A DNA stretch of 64,000 bases, taken from Micromonospora sp. CCTCC AA 2012012. GTDB lineage: Bacteria; Actinomycetota; Actinomycetes; Mycobacteriales; Micromonosporaceae. The DNA lies in contig NZ_CP159342.1 of assembly GCF_040499845.1 (NCBI RefSeq), positions 5,704,001 through 5,768,000 of the forward strand, in the 5' to 3' direction. The notes below the pieces were generated by a model. The model was not told the origin of the DNA. It made no database searches and saw only the letters and a program-made list of their open reading frames with translations. The translations under genes and the position numbers were made by a program. Shown piece after piece: positions 18,212-25,845 of this stretch. Each line of letters begins with the position of its first letter. Within the stretch, counting starts at the first letter, position 1.

Positions 18212-18711
18212 TGACGACCGTACTGATTGCCGCTGACCAGGAATCGTCCCGCGGCTGGGGTGGCCCGATCGCTCTACTGGTAGCCGTCGTGCTCTTCCTG
18301 GTGGTCATCGGGGTCCAGGAGCATCTGCGTCCGGCCGGCGGCCGGGCCCCCTCCCCCACCGACGAGGGTGACCCCGACGATGGTGTCACCGCGCAGGTCA
18401 GCGAGGTGTCTGACACCGATGACACCGACCGTGACACCAGCCCGTGGGGGTGGATCGTCAACCGGGGCGGGCGGCGCGTCCGGGTCTACACCGAGCCCGG
18501 CCGGGATGACGAGCTGGACCTCGACCTGGACGCTGCGGCCGAGCAGGAGGCCGAGACGCTGGAGGACGTCGTCGACCGGATGGAGGAGGACGGCGTGGCG
18601 TACGCGGAGATCGTCCGCCGGCTGATGGCTGACCACCGGGTGTCGGAGTCGACGGCGAAGCGGGCCATCCGCCGCAGCCGGGAGGCCCGGGCCAAGCAGC
18701 GCGCCAGCTGA
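18211..18711 (+). CDS. Single-TM protein with C-terminal helix-turn-helix
   Basis: 166 residues: one transmembrane segment near the N-terminus (PIALLVAVVLFLVVIGVQEHL), an acidic middle, then a helix-turn-helix-like end (YAEIVRRLMADHRVSESTAK, followed by RAIRRSREARAKQR). A membrane-anchored DNA- or RNA-binding protein is the simplest reading. Last gene of the operon, coupled to the previous one, and followed by a terminator. Confidence 0.65.
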   Translation: MTTVLIAADQESSRGWGGPIALLVAVVLFLVVIGVQEHLRPAGGRAPSPTDEGDPDDGVTAQVSEVSDTDDTDRDTSPWGWIVNRGGRRVRVYTEPGRDDELDLDLDAAAEQEAETLEDVVDRMEEDGVAYAEIVRRLMADHRVSESTAKRAIRRSREARAKQRAS

Positions 18712-18725
18712 CCCCGGACGCCATG

Positions 18726-18762
18726 AAGCGCCCCCGCCGGCTGGTGCCGCGCGGGGGCGCTT
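18726..18762. terminator. Terminator after the membrane-protein operon
   Basis: 12-bp stem AAGCGCCCCCGC (18726-18737) pairing with 18751-18762, followed by a T-run; it lies between convergent genes. Confidence 0.8.
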
Positions 18763-18774
18763 TCGTGTGCGGGG

Positions 18775-19047
18775 CTACTCCTGCGGGCTGTCGGCGCGGC
18801 GCTTGGCGCCGCCGGTGACGCCGCGGGCGATCTGGGAGGCGCGGGCCGGGTGAAGGTGCAGCTCCTCGCCGACCTGGTCCCAGGTGCGGCCCACCTTGAG
18901 CTCATTGACGGCCTCAGCCCGCAGGGCGCGGAGGGTGCTCTGGAGCTCGGGCACGGCCTCGAGGGCGGCGCCGAGGGCGCGGGCCCGGTCGGCGGGGTCG
19001 TCCGGCAGGCCGGCGGCCAGGGCGGCGATGGGGGTCGGGAGCGTCAT
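18775..19047 (-). CDS. Small HTH protein (90 aa), likely repressor of the divergent promoter
   Basis: The C-terminal half has a sigma-region-4-like helix-turn-helix (KVGRTWDQVGEELHLHPARA, SQIARG); the N-terminal half is an alanine-rich helix. ATG 19047 is 13 bp from a set of three evenly spaced palindromes, so it probably binds them and controls itself and the divergent gene. Confidence 0.65.
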   Translation of the reverse strand: MTLPTPIAALAAGLPDDPADRARALGAALEAVPELQSTLRALRAEAVNELKVGRTWDQVGEELHLHPARASQIARGVTGGAKRRADSPQE

Positions 19048-19059
19048 GCGGATGAGGGT

Positions 19060-19119
19060 AGTGGGTACCCCTCCAGATTTCCAGTGGGTACCCACTTGCG
19101 TTCTCAGTGGGTACCCACT
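19060..19119. promoter_or_regulatory. Three palindromic operators AGTGGGTACCCACT spaced exactly 23 bp
   Basis: Two perfect 14-bp palindromes at 19083-19096 and 19106-19119 and one with a degenerate right half at 19060-19073. Starts are 23 bp apart each time, close to two helical turns, so dimers would stack on one face. They fill the interval between two divergent genes. Confidence 0.85.
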
Positions 19120-19159
19120 AGGCTATGAGTACAGGCAGGAACGAGCTAGGGAGACGGAC

Positions 19160-19303
19160 ATGGACAAGGTCGAGGCGAAGACGCAGGAGATCCTGGCGAT
19201 GGACGCGACGATGAGCCCGACCCGGGCCCGGATCGCCGCCATGAAGGCCGTCGCCGCCCAGCAGCTCGCCGACTACCACCGCCGGGTGATGGACGAGAAC
19301 TGA
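19160..19303 (+). CDS. Small helical protein (47 aa)
   Basis: ATG 19160 follows GGGAGA. The protein is wholly helical and charged (KVEAKTQEILAMDATMSPTR, ARIAAMKAVAAQQLADYHRR). It is divergent from the HTH gene across the three-palindrome operator. Could be an antirepressor, an antitoxin-like partner or a phage regulator; no homolog recognised. Confidence 0.5.
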   Translation: MDKVEAKTQEILAMDATMSPTRARIAAMKAVAAQQLADYHRRVMDEN

Positions 19304-19411
19304 GCCCCCGGGGCCCGGGAAACCGGGCCCCACCCGCGCGCCGACGTGCTGAGGCGTCGGCAACTCGACACAGACCTGGCATGGTTGCCGATGGCCGATA
19401 CGGTGCCCGAC

Positions 19412-20005
19412 ATGGTCCGTACCCGCCACCTCGCCACCGCCCTGGTCCTCACCACCGCCGCCCTGGCTGGCTGCGGCGATCAGGAGCCGGTCGGCGCCCC
19501 CTCGTCCACCGCTAGCTCGTCCTCACCGTCGCCGGCGGTCAGCTCGGCATCGCCGACCCCCAGCGCCAGCCCGACCGCGGCTCCCGACGTGCAGCTCGCT
19601 CTGGGCAAGAGCAAGGAATCACCCGACGGCGCGGTCATCTCCACCGTGTACGCCTACAAGCAGCCCGTCGCCAAGTCGGCGCCCCGCCCCGAAGAGCAGG
19701 CCGGCTACGAGTGGGGTGCAGCGGACGTGAAGGTGTGCGTCAAGAAGAGCTACACCGCGAACTCGGTCAGCGTCAGCAACTCCCCGTGGACCCTCGTGTA
19801 CGCCGACGACTCCCAGATCGAGGCGTCGGGCACCGGCTACGAATCGTTCCCCGAACCGGCGTTCCCGTTCGGCGAGAAGACGTTGGCTCCGGGGCGGTGC
19901 GTGCGCGGGTGGATCACCTTCCCCGTGCCGGCGAAGAAGCGGCCCGCCGCTGTGGAGTACGCCGGCCAGAGCGAGCCGGTGCCGCCGCGCTGGGTGGTGA
20001 AGTAG
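19412..20005 (+). CDS. Secreted lipoprotein with Ig-like (DUF4352-like) domain
   Basis: 197 residues. A basic N-region and hydrophobic core lead to lipobox LAGC (Cys21), then a Ser/Pro/Thr-rich spacer (to about 60) and a beta-rich domain (GAVISTVYAYKQPV ... PGRCVRGWITFPVP) with two Cys, resembling DUF4352-type immunoglobulin-like domains. Expected on the outer face of the host membrane. A lipoprotein expressed from a prophage could be a superinfection-exclusion or lysogenic-conversion factor; this is inference. An earlier in-frame start exists, but ATG 19412 gives a proper signal peptide. Confidence 0.75.
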   Translation: MVRTRHLATALVLTTAALAGCGDQEPVGAPSSTASSSSPSPAVSSASPTPSASPTAAPDVQLALGKSKESPDGAVISTVYAYKQPVAKSAPRPEEQAGYEWGAADVKVCVKKSYTANSVSVSNSPWTLVYADDSQIEASGTGYESFPEPAFPFGEKTLAPGRCVRGWITFPVPAKKRPAAVEYAGQSEPVPPRWVVK

Positions 20006-20039
20006 GCCAGAACGAGTCCCGTGCCCGGGAACGCACGAA

Positions 20040-20069
20040 GCGGCCCGCCCCCGACCGGGGGCGGGCCGC
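20040..20069. terminator. Terminator after the lipoprotein gene
   Basis: 13-bp stem (20040-20052 with 20057-20069) and 4-base loop between the rightward lipoprotein gene and the end of the leftward late operon. Confidence 0.8.
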
Positions 20070-20089
20070 AGTCTGTGCAGAGACGGGGC

Positions 20090-20431
20090 TTACCTGATGT
20101 GCGTCGCCGGGTCGGATCTTGGGGTGACCTGCGGGCGGATCCCGAACAGGGCGAAGCCGGCGACGACGGCTCCACCGATCGCGGCCACCGTCCCGTCCGA
20201 GACGTGGAAGCCGTACTCGGCGAGCAGCGACGCCGCCGCGGCCACCGCGCCGACGTAGAGGGCTGGCGCGACCGGCCGCGTCGCCCAGGCGGTGACGCCC
20301 GCCGTCACCAGCGCGGTGATGGCCGCAGCGGCACCAGCGGACAGGCCCGGCACGCCGAGGGCGGCCAGCACGGTGATGAGGGAACCGATCGCGCCGATGA
20401 CCAGCGCAGGCTCCCGACCGAAGATCTTCAC
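20090..20431 (-). CDS. Holin-like membrane protein
   Basis: 113 residues with three or four hydrophobic segments (ALVIGAIGSLITVLAALGVP, AAAAITALVTAGVTAW, ALYVGAVAAAASLLA, GTVAAIGGAVVAGFALFG). It lies last in the late operon, downstream of the endolysin. Size and place fit a phage holin that forms the membrane lesion for endolysin release. GTG 20431 with AGGAG upstream is preferred over a more distal start. Confidence 0.72.
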   Translation of the reverse strand: MKIFGREPALVIGAIGSLITVLAALGVPGLSAGAAAAITALVTAGVTAWATRPVAPALYVGAVAAAASLLAEYGFHVSDGTVAAIGGAVVAGFALFGIRPQVTPRSDPATHIR

Positions 20432-20473
20432 GATGCTCCTAGGGTGAGGGTGTGCGAACACCGGCGGCGGTGA

Positions 20474-20827
20474 CTACCGCTCGTCGGACGGGTAGGTGCC
20501 GTTCATGCCGTCGCCGATCGGCACCATCGCCCGCAGCCGCGGCATCGTCATCGACGGCTCATGGATCGCCATGACCAAGGTGTGCAGCCGGGCCGCCAGC
20601 GCCTCCGCCTCACGGCGAACCGCCCGCATCTCCCGGCGTGCCTCCACCGCCTCGTTACGGGCCTCAGCCAGCCACTGCCGCTGCTCGGCTGAGTCCTCCC
20701 GATCGGCCGTCGCCTCGTCGCGCTTCTCCGCCGCCCGCGTCGCCCTGGTCGACGCGCGGTAGGTCAACCCCGCCGTGACCATCGTGCCGACGAGCGCCAG
20801 CAGCGCTAAGGCGAGGGATGCGTCCAC
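20474..20827 (-). CDS. N-terminally anchored coiled-coil protein of the lysis cassette
   Basis: 117 residues: one transmembrane helix (ASLALALLALVGTMVTAGLTY) then a long charged coiled coil (RAAEKRDEATADREDSAEQR onward). Start GTG 20827 follows GGAAGGAA and overlaps the previous gene. Proteins with this layout sit beside holins in many actinobacterial phages; possibly a spanin-like or second holin component. Confidence 0.6.
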   Translation of the reverse strand: MDASLALALLALVGTMVTAGLTYRASTRATRAAEKRDEATADREDSAEQRQWLAEARNEAVEARREMRAVRREAEALAARLHTLVMAIHEPSMTMPRLRAMVPIGDGMNGTYPSDER

Positions 20828-21243
20828 TGTCGTTCCTTCCAGCCGCGCGGCGGCTCCGGCCAGCTCGCGATGATCGCCACGAAACCGGCGAAGCCACCGA
20901 AGATCACGGCGTTGAGATACCACTGGTCGACGCCGCCGATCACCCCGGACGCCACAGCCAGGAGCGTCCACAACACCTTGATGGCGATGGCGCACGCGAA
21001 CGCGCCGGAGTCCTTACGTCGCCAGGAACGGGACAGGCACAGCAGGCCGACGCCGCCCCACAGGACCGCCCACACCGGCAGCGGCAGGAAGCTGGTGAGG
21101 AACGTCAGCCAGGGGGCCGAGCGGTCACGTTCGGACGGGAAGAGCAGCCGGTAGCAGTAGACGAGGTCCACCAGGGCCAGGAAGAGCAGAGTGGAACCGC
21201 GGTGGCCGACGCGCCGCCGCAGCCCGGCGGCCACCCGGCGCAT
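20806..21243 (-). CDS. Four-TM membrane protein of the lysis cassette
   Basis: 145 residues with about four hydrophobic segments (STLLFLALVDLVYCYRLLF, WLTFLTSFLPLPVWAVLWGG, AIAIKVLWTLLAVASGVIGG, VIFGGFAGFVAIIASW). Its start overlaps the endolysin stop (ATGA), so it is co-translated with the endolysin. A holin or holin regulator is likely. Confidence 0.62.
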   Translation of the reverse strand: MRRVAAGLRRRVGHRGSTLLFLALVDLVYCYRLLFPSERDRSAPWLTFLTSFLPLPVWAVLWGGVGLLCLSRSWRRKDSGAFACAIAIKVLWTLLAVASGVIGGVDQWYLNAVIFGGFAGFVAIIASWPEPPRGWKERQWTHPSP

Positions 21244-22220
21244 CAGCTCTGCTGGGCGGCGTTGATCCGGCGGCCCAGCTCGCCGAGCACCTGGTCGACA
21301 TCGGCGCCGCCGGCCGGACCCGGGTCACCCTTCGGGCCCTGCGGACCAACCGGACCGGCCGGCCCCTTCGGCCCCGGGTCGCCCTTCTGGGCGGCGGAGA
21401 ATCGGCGCACGAACAGCGCCTGGACTCGGATGTACGAGTCCGCGTCGTACGTCCGCCCGTCCGACGTGACGCCCACCGACGCCTCCGCCTGCTTCAGCGC
21501 CGCCGCGGTGCCGTCGCCGTACACGCCGTCGATGGTGCCGGGGACGAACCCGCAGTTGTTCAGGGCGTACTGCAGGGCGCGGACATTCTCGCCCCGATCC
21601 CCGTATCTACAGAACATCTGAGCTACTCCCTCGAGTCGTTCTTTCTGTCCCCACTGGCCGAAGTCGGTCACCATGGCGCGGTTGAGATCGACGGTGCCGC
21701 CAGCCAGCTGCACCCCGTTTCGGTACTGCTGGAGATGTATCCCGGGCGCCCACCGGCCGCCGGACCAGGCGTAGGTCTGCCAGAACCAGCGGGCGGTACC
21801 GGCCGCCTGGGCGTGGCGGATGACGTTGTACCCGCCGTACAGGCCGACACGGGCTGCGCCGATGACGTCGGCCGCTCCGCGCAGCGCCTCGTCGACGTCG
21901 TCCATCTCGCTCGGGCGGACGTCCCAGTCCGCCGAGAAGTAGATCGGCCGGTCGGCCGGCATTCCAAGGCCCCGGAAGTGGCTGTCCGCCTGCTGTGCCC
22001 ATGAGCGGCCCGCTGTGCGGCCGCGGAAGCCGCTCGCGGTTCCCTCAGCGTTCGCGACGACTGCGATACCGGCGGCCAGCAGCTCCCGGAGCTCAGCTGG
22101 CTGAAGCTGCTTGCCGTCGGACCCCGGCCCGCCGTACCTGACCACGAACTGCTTGCCGGCAGGCACCAAGCTGGAGATGGTCGGCCGGTCCCAGGCGTAG
22201 TCGATGCCCTCGATTGCCAT
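21243..22220 (-). CDS. Endolysin: DUF1906 glycoside-hydrolase-like domain, peptidoglycan-binding domain, collagen-like tail
   Basis: 325 residues. Residues ~1-200 match the DUF1906 (Rv2525c-like) TIM-barrel fold: GIDYAWDRP at the start, IYFSADWDVRP, VGLYGGYNVI, WFWQTYAW and HLQQYRN. Next is a peptidoglycan-binding-like repeat (RGENVRALQYALNNCGFVPG). The end has a short collagen-like run of G-x-y triplets (about 285-310) and a helix. Position between tail fibre and holin genes and the wall-hydrolase fold support an endolysin that cleaves host peptidoglycan. ATG 22220 follows GAGGAG. Confidence 0.85.
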   Translation of the reverse strand: MAIEGIDYAWDRPTISSLVPAGKQFVVRYGGPGSDGKQLQPAELRELLAAGIAVVANAEGTASGFRGRTAGRSWAQQADSHFRGLGMPADRPIYFSADWDVRPSEMDDVDEALRGAADVIGAARVGLYGGYNVIRHAQAAGTARWFWQTYAWSGGRWAPGIHLQQYRNGVQLAGGTVDLNRAMVTDFGQWGQKERLEGVAQMFCRYGDRGENVRALQYALNNCGFVPGTIDGVYGDGTAAALKQAEASVGVTSDGRTYDADSYIRVQALFVRRFSAAQKGDPGPKGPAGPVGPQGPKGDPGPAGGADVDQVLGELGRRINAAQQS

Positions 22221-22256
22221 GCTCGGCTCCTCGTCGGTGAGTTCTCGCGGCACCTC

Positions 22257-23723
22257 CTACGCGCTGAGGTCCCAGGTGACGCCGTCCAGCCAGATCGACT
22301 GGCCAGCGGTAAACGCCGCTTGGTAGGTGATCGTGCCGTCGGCGGCGATGTCGAATTTGTTGCCGCCGCCGGTGTATCTGACAATCGTGGTCACCCCGTG
22401 CAGCGGACGGTGCGCGGTCGTGGGGATCGTGGCGATGACCGCGCCGGAGGCGACCGCACCGGTGGCGGTGAGGGTGCCGCGCAGCCGGCCCGCGTCCCCA
22501 CCGCGCTCCAGTCGCGTTGCAGCATGGGTCGACCCGTGCGACATGCCGGTGCCCGGGGTGATGTCGACGAACGCCGACGGCCCAGCCTCGTTGGAGCCGC
22601 CGCCCCCCGCTGCCGTGGCCCACGTGCCCGGCGTGCCGGCCGCCGTGCACAGGTACAGCGCCCCTGCCGAGTCAAGGACGACATCGCCGGCCGCCCAGGT
22701 GCCGGACGTCGGCGCGCCCGTGCTGGCACGCTGGCCACGGAAGGTGATCGCGGTCAGTCCGTTGTAGTTGCCGCCGGCGCGGACGCCGAGCAAGGCGCTG
22801 AGCACCCTGGTCGCCTCGACCCAGCCGGGTTTGGAGGAATGGCCGGTGCCGTACGCGCCGAGCAGCGCTTCCCTGTTCGCCGCGTTGAGCGGGTTGGTGC
22901 TCAGCTCGAAGAATCTGCCGGTCGACGGGCCGTTGCGGTTCTCGTACGCCTCGAAGATCCGCCCGGCGACCCGGTTGGGCAGGGAGGGGGCAGCGCGCAC
23001 CTCGCCGTTCCCGTTGAACCAGCCAGTCTTGATGGACTGGCCGGTGGCGGACGTGGAGAAGAACTGCAGGGCGTCGGGGTTGTCGTCGGTGGCGCTGTAC
23101 GGCTGGGTGAGCTTGAGCCACGGGTTACCGGACTGCCCTTGCGCCGGGTCGGGCGGCTGCGCGGTGTTGCCCACGTAGGTGGCGCCGGACGGCGGGGGAT
23201 TGAGCAGCGTCGCCCCGGAGGCCACCGAGGGCGGCACCAGCCCGAACCCGCCGCCGGCGACGACGCCGAGCAGGTCGCCCACGTTCCGGCCGGCCGGTGG
23301 TGGTACGGCCACGTCGCTGAGGTTGGCCACTCCGGTGCTGTGCCCGTTGGCTTGGGCCTTGTGGGAGGCGAGGTCGACGGCGGTCGCCACGGCCTGGTCG
23401 CCGACGTCGGCGGGCATCCACACGCGGGGGCCGCCGCCGGCGGACGCCCACGCGCCGGTCACGTTGTCCGGGTACTGCACCCGAGGGATCTGGCCGAGCG
23501 CCCGGCCGTCGGTCGTGTCGGACGACTGCACCGACGTGACGGGCTGCCCGACGGAGTTGAGGAGGTCCTCGTACTGGGTGCCGCTGGTCTCGTCGTTGTA
23601 CCACTTCACCTCGATGCCGCCGACGACCACCGCGTTCTTGCCGGTGACCGCGCCGACCGTGACCGTGTCACCCGAGACGATGGTGTAGTCGGAGGGCCCA
23701 CCGCCGGCCGTGTAGCGAGTCAT
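22257..23723 (-). CDS. Tail fibre / receptor-binding protein candidate
   Basis: 488 residues, Gly/Thr/Ala-rich and beta-strand-rich throughout, with a conserved-looking start and a C-terminal domain (FDIAADGTITYQAAFTAGQS) of the kind at the tips of phage fibres. Located between a baseplate-type protein and the endolysin, the usual place for the host-recognition protein. Confidence 0.7.
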   Translation of the reverse strand: MTRYTAGGGPSDYTIVSGDTVTVGAVTGKNAVVVGGIEVKWYNDETSGTQYEDLLNSVGQPVTSVQSSDTTDGRALGQIPRVQYPDNVTGAWASAGGGPRVWMPADVGDQAVATAVDLASHKAQANGHSTGVANLSDVAVPPPAGRNVGDLLGVVAGGGFGLVPPSVASGATLLNPPPSGATYVGNTAQPPDPAQGQSGNPWLKLTQPYSATDDNPDALQFFSTSATGQSIKTGWFNGNGEVRAAPSLPNRVAGRIFEAYENRNGPSTGRFFELSTNPLNAANREALLGAYGTGHSSKPGWVEATRVLSALLGVRAGGNYNGLTAITFRGQRASTGAPTSGTWAAGDVVLDSAGALYLCTAAGTPGTWATAAGGGGSNEAGPSAFVDITPGTGMSHGSTHAATRLERGGDAGRLRGTLTATGAVASGAVIATIPTTAHRPLHGVTTIVRYTGGGNKFDIAADGTITYQAAFTAGQSIWLDGVTWDLSA

Positions 23724-23735
23724 GCGTGTCCTTTC

Positions 23736-24653
23736 CTAGGTGGCGTGCCAGACGAGCGAGCCGTCCACCGTGCGGTCCTCGCCGACGGTGACGCCGGCCG
23801 GCGTCACGACGTAGATCCCGGCCGAGGTGACGCGCAGCCCGGCCGGCAGGCCGCCGGACCACCAGAGGACCGCCGACTGAACCGGGAAGGTCGGCGCGAA
23901 GCCGCTGGGCACGTTCGCGACCTTGGTGATCGCGCCGGCCGGGAACGCCGCGTTCGTGCGCTGGACCTTGAGGTTGAGGACGCACACGCCGCCGCGCCGC
24001 TGCAGGTTGTTCTCGGTCGCGCTGAAGCCGGTGAGCAGGGGCACGGCGAGGACCCCGGAGTCGTCGACGGCGTTACGCCAGTTGGTGCCGTCGGAGAGGA
24101 TCCAGCGGCCGGTGTCGACCTCGAAGGCGCTGCGTCCCGGGTGGTGTGGGGGCCTGCGGTCGGACTCGCAGAGGATCTGCCCGTCCTCGTTGAGGTACCA
24201 GGCCTTGTCGGTGACGGTCGATCCGGCCAGCGTGGTGACGTTGTTCGCCACCGTCACGGTGGCCAGCTCGATCTCGTAGGTGGTGCCTGATCCGGTGCTC
24301 GGGTTCCGGGTCGCCGCGGGCGCGCCGGCGCCGGGCGTGCCCTGGACGATCTGCACCGTGACTGACCAGGTGGAGCGGTTGAGCCGCAGCACCACCAGGT
24401 CGACGCGCGTCGACCCGGACGTGTTCGCCGCCAGGGTCTTGGTGATCACGGCGGCGTCGTTGGCCCAGCCGTAGCCCTCGACGACGCCCTGGCGGGAGGC
24501 GCGGATGCGGATCTCGCGGGTGCCGGTGTTGTCGGCGTACACCAGGGCCTGGTCGTCGGGGTGGCCGAGCAGCCCGGAGGGCAGGGCCCGGCCGAGGAGC
24601 CGTTCGTGCTGCAGCTCGGTGACGCCCGGGTTCGGGTACGAGGTCTCCGCCAT
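23736..24653 (-). CDS. Minor tail / baseplate protein
   Basis: 305 residues beginning METSYPNPG-like (AETSYPNPGVTELQHERLLG), with GYGWANDAAVITKTLAANTS and repeated VDLVVLRLN-type strands. Such proteins follow Gp37-like genes in actinobacterial siphoviruses and form the upper baseplate or fibre attachment. Starts overlapping the stop of the next gene upstream. Confidence 0.68.
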   Translation of the reverse strand: MAETSYPNPGVTELQHERLLGRALPSGLLGHPDDQALVYADNTGTREIRIRASRQGVVEGYGWANDAAVITKTLAANTSGSTRVDLVVLRLNRSTWSVTVQIVQGTPGAGAPAATRNPSTGSGTTYEIELATVTVANNVTTLAGSTVTDKAWYLNEDGQILCESDRRPPHHPGRSAFEVDTGRWILSDGTNWRNAVDDSGVLAVPLLTGFSATENNLQRRGGVCVLNLKVQRTNAAFPAGAITKVANVPSGFAPTFPVQSAVLWWSGGLPAGLRVTSAGIYVVTPAGVTVGEDRTVDGSLVWHAT

Positions 24654-25843
24654 CAGATGGTCTCCAATCCGTCCACGCGGCGAGACAGGTCACGCAGGTA
24701 CCTGAGCCACAGTTGGTCGCTGGAGGCCTCCTGCGTACCGACCAGCGCGGTGACGACCTCCCCGGCCTCGGGCGACACCTCCAGGTGCACGGCGCGGACC
24801 ACGTCGGTGACCTGGACGCCGGAGGCGAGTTCCACCGAGACCCGGTCGCCGAGCTGGTAGTGCGTGCCGTACCGCTGGTCGGGGGTGTCCACGGTGACCG
24901 AGGTCAGGCGGGCGGTCTCCGCGCCGCGCGTCAGTGCCTCGTCGCCGGCCTGGTTGAGCTCGGTGGTGTCGGCGGCGGTGTCGGTGGACTGCCGCTGGTC
25001 GACGAACGTCTCCATCCGCCCCCACGACGTCGACGCCGTGGTGTTGACGCGCTCGACGACGACGCGGGAGGTGCCGACGTCCTTGCCGCCGACGATCGCC
25101 GCGGTGACTGTCGGGGCCTTTGGCTCATACCGGTAGGACCGGAGGTTCCCGAGGCCGGGCGAGAATCGCACCGAGCTGGCCAGGTCCTGCGGGGCGTAGA
25201 CGTCGAAGAGCAGCTGGCCGGTGGCGATGTCCTGCCGGGTGCGCATCCCCAGCCCCCCGCCGGCGATCGCCGCCGAGCGCAGCGCGTCGCCGAGCGGCTC
25301 GAAGCGGCTGCCGACCTTGATGGTGGTGCCGAGGCCGGCCCCGCCGCCGAGGGCCAGCTGCGGCACCCGCCGTGCTGTCAGCGCGCCGGGGCCGGCGTTG
25401 AGGTTGACCAGGGACCGCATGATGTCGCCGGCGGCCGCCGTGGCGGTCCACCGGGCGGTCGACGTCTGCGCGGTCGCCGCGGCGGCCGGGTTGGGGTAGG
25501 TGATCCGGGCGACGACGGCCGCCAGGTCGTCGGAGAACTGGACCTCGCAGATGCCGGGCCCGGACGCCTGCCCGGAGACCGACCAGTCCTCCGGGCCGGG
25601 CTCCTCGATGGGGCCAGCGCAGAACACGGCTCCGTCTCGGATCACCACGACCCGGTTGCCCGGGGCGAGTTGCGCGGCGGACACGGCGGTCCGCGGTGCC
25701 CGCAGGACGCCGGTGGCCGGCTCGTTGAAGCGGAGGGTGATGTCCAGGTCGGTCCAGCCGCTGATCGGGTCGCCGATGACGTTGAGGTCCCGGTCGGTGA
25801 CGAGGATGGTGATCCGCGCTGGCGCGGGCAGCGACAGGGGCAT
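24653..25843 (-). CDS. Siphovirus Gp37-like tail protein
   Basis: 396 residues matching the ReqiPepy6 Gp37-like family: ITILVTDRDLNVIGDPISGW at the start, then GVLRAPRT, IRDGAVFCAGPIEEP and a C-terminal LGDRVSVEL ... VTALVGTQEA. Expected in the tail-tip complex directly after Dit, with a role like the tail-associated (Tal) protein. ATG 25843 chosen. Confidence 0.82.
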   Translation of the reverse strand: MPLSLPAPARITILVTDRDLNVIGDPISGWTDLDITLRFNEPATGVLRAPRTAVSAAQLAPGNRVVVIRDGAVFCAGPIEEPGPEDWSVSGQASGPGICEVQFSDDLAAVVARITYPNPAAAATAQTSTARWTATAAAGDIMRSLVNLNAGPGALTARRVPQLALGGGAGLGTTIKVGSRFEPLGDALRSAAIAGGGLGMRTRQDIATGQLLFDVYAPQDLASSVRFSPGLGNLRSYRYEPKAPTVTAAIVGGKDVGTSRVVVERVNTTASTSWGRMETFVDQRQSTDTAADTTELNQAGDEALTRGAETARLTSVTVDTPDQRYGTHYQLGDRVSVELASGVQVTDVVRAVHLEVSPEAGEVVTALVGTQEASSDQLWLRYLRDLSRRVDGLETI

Positions 25844-25845
25844 GG

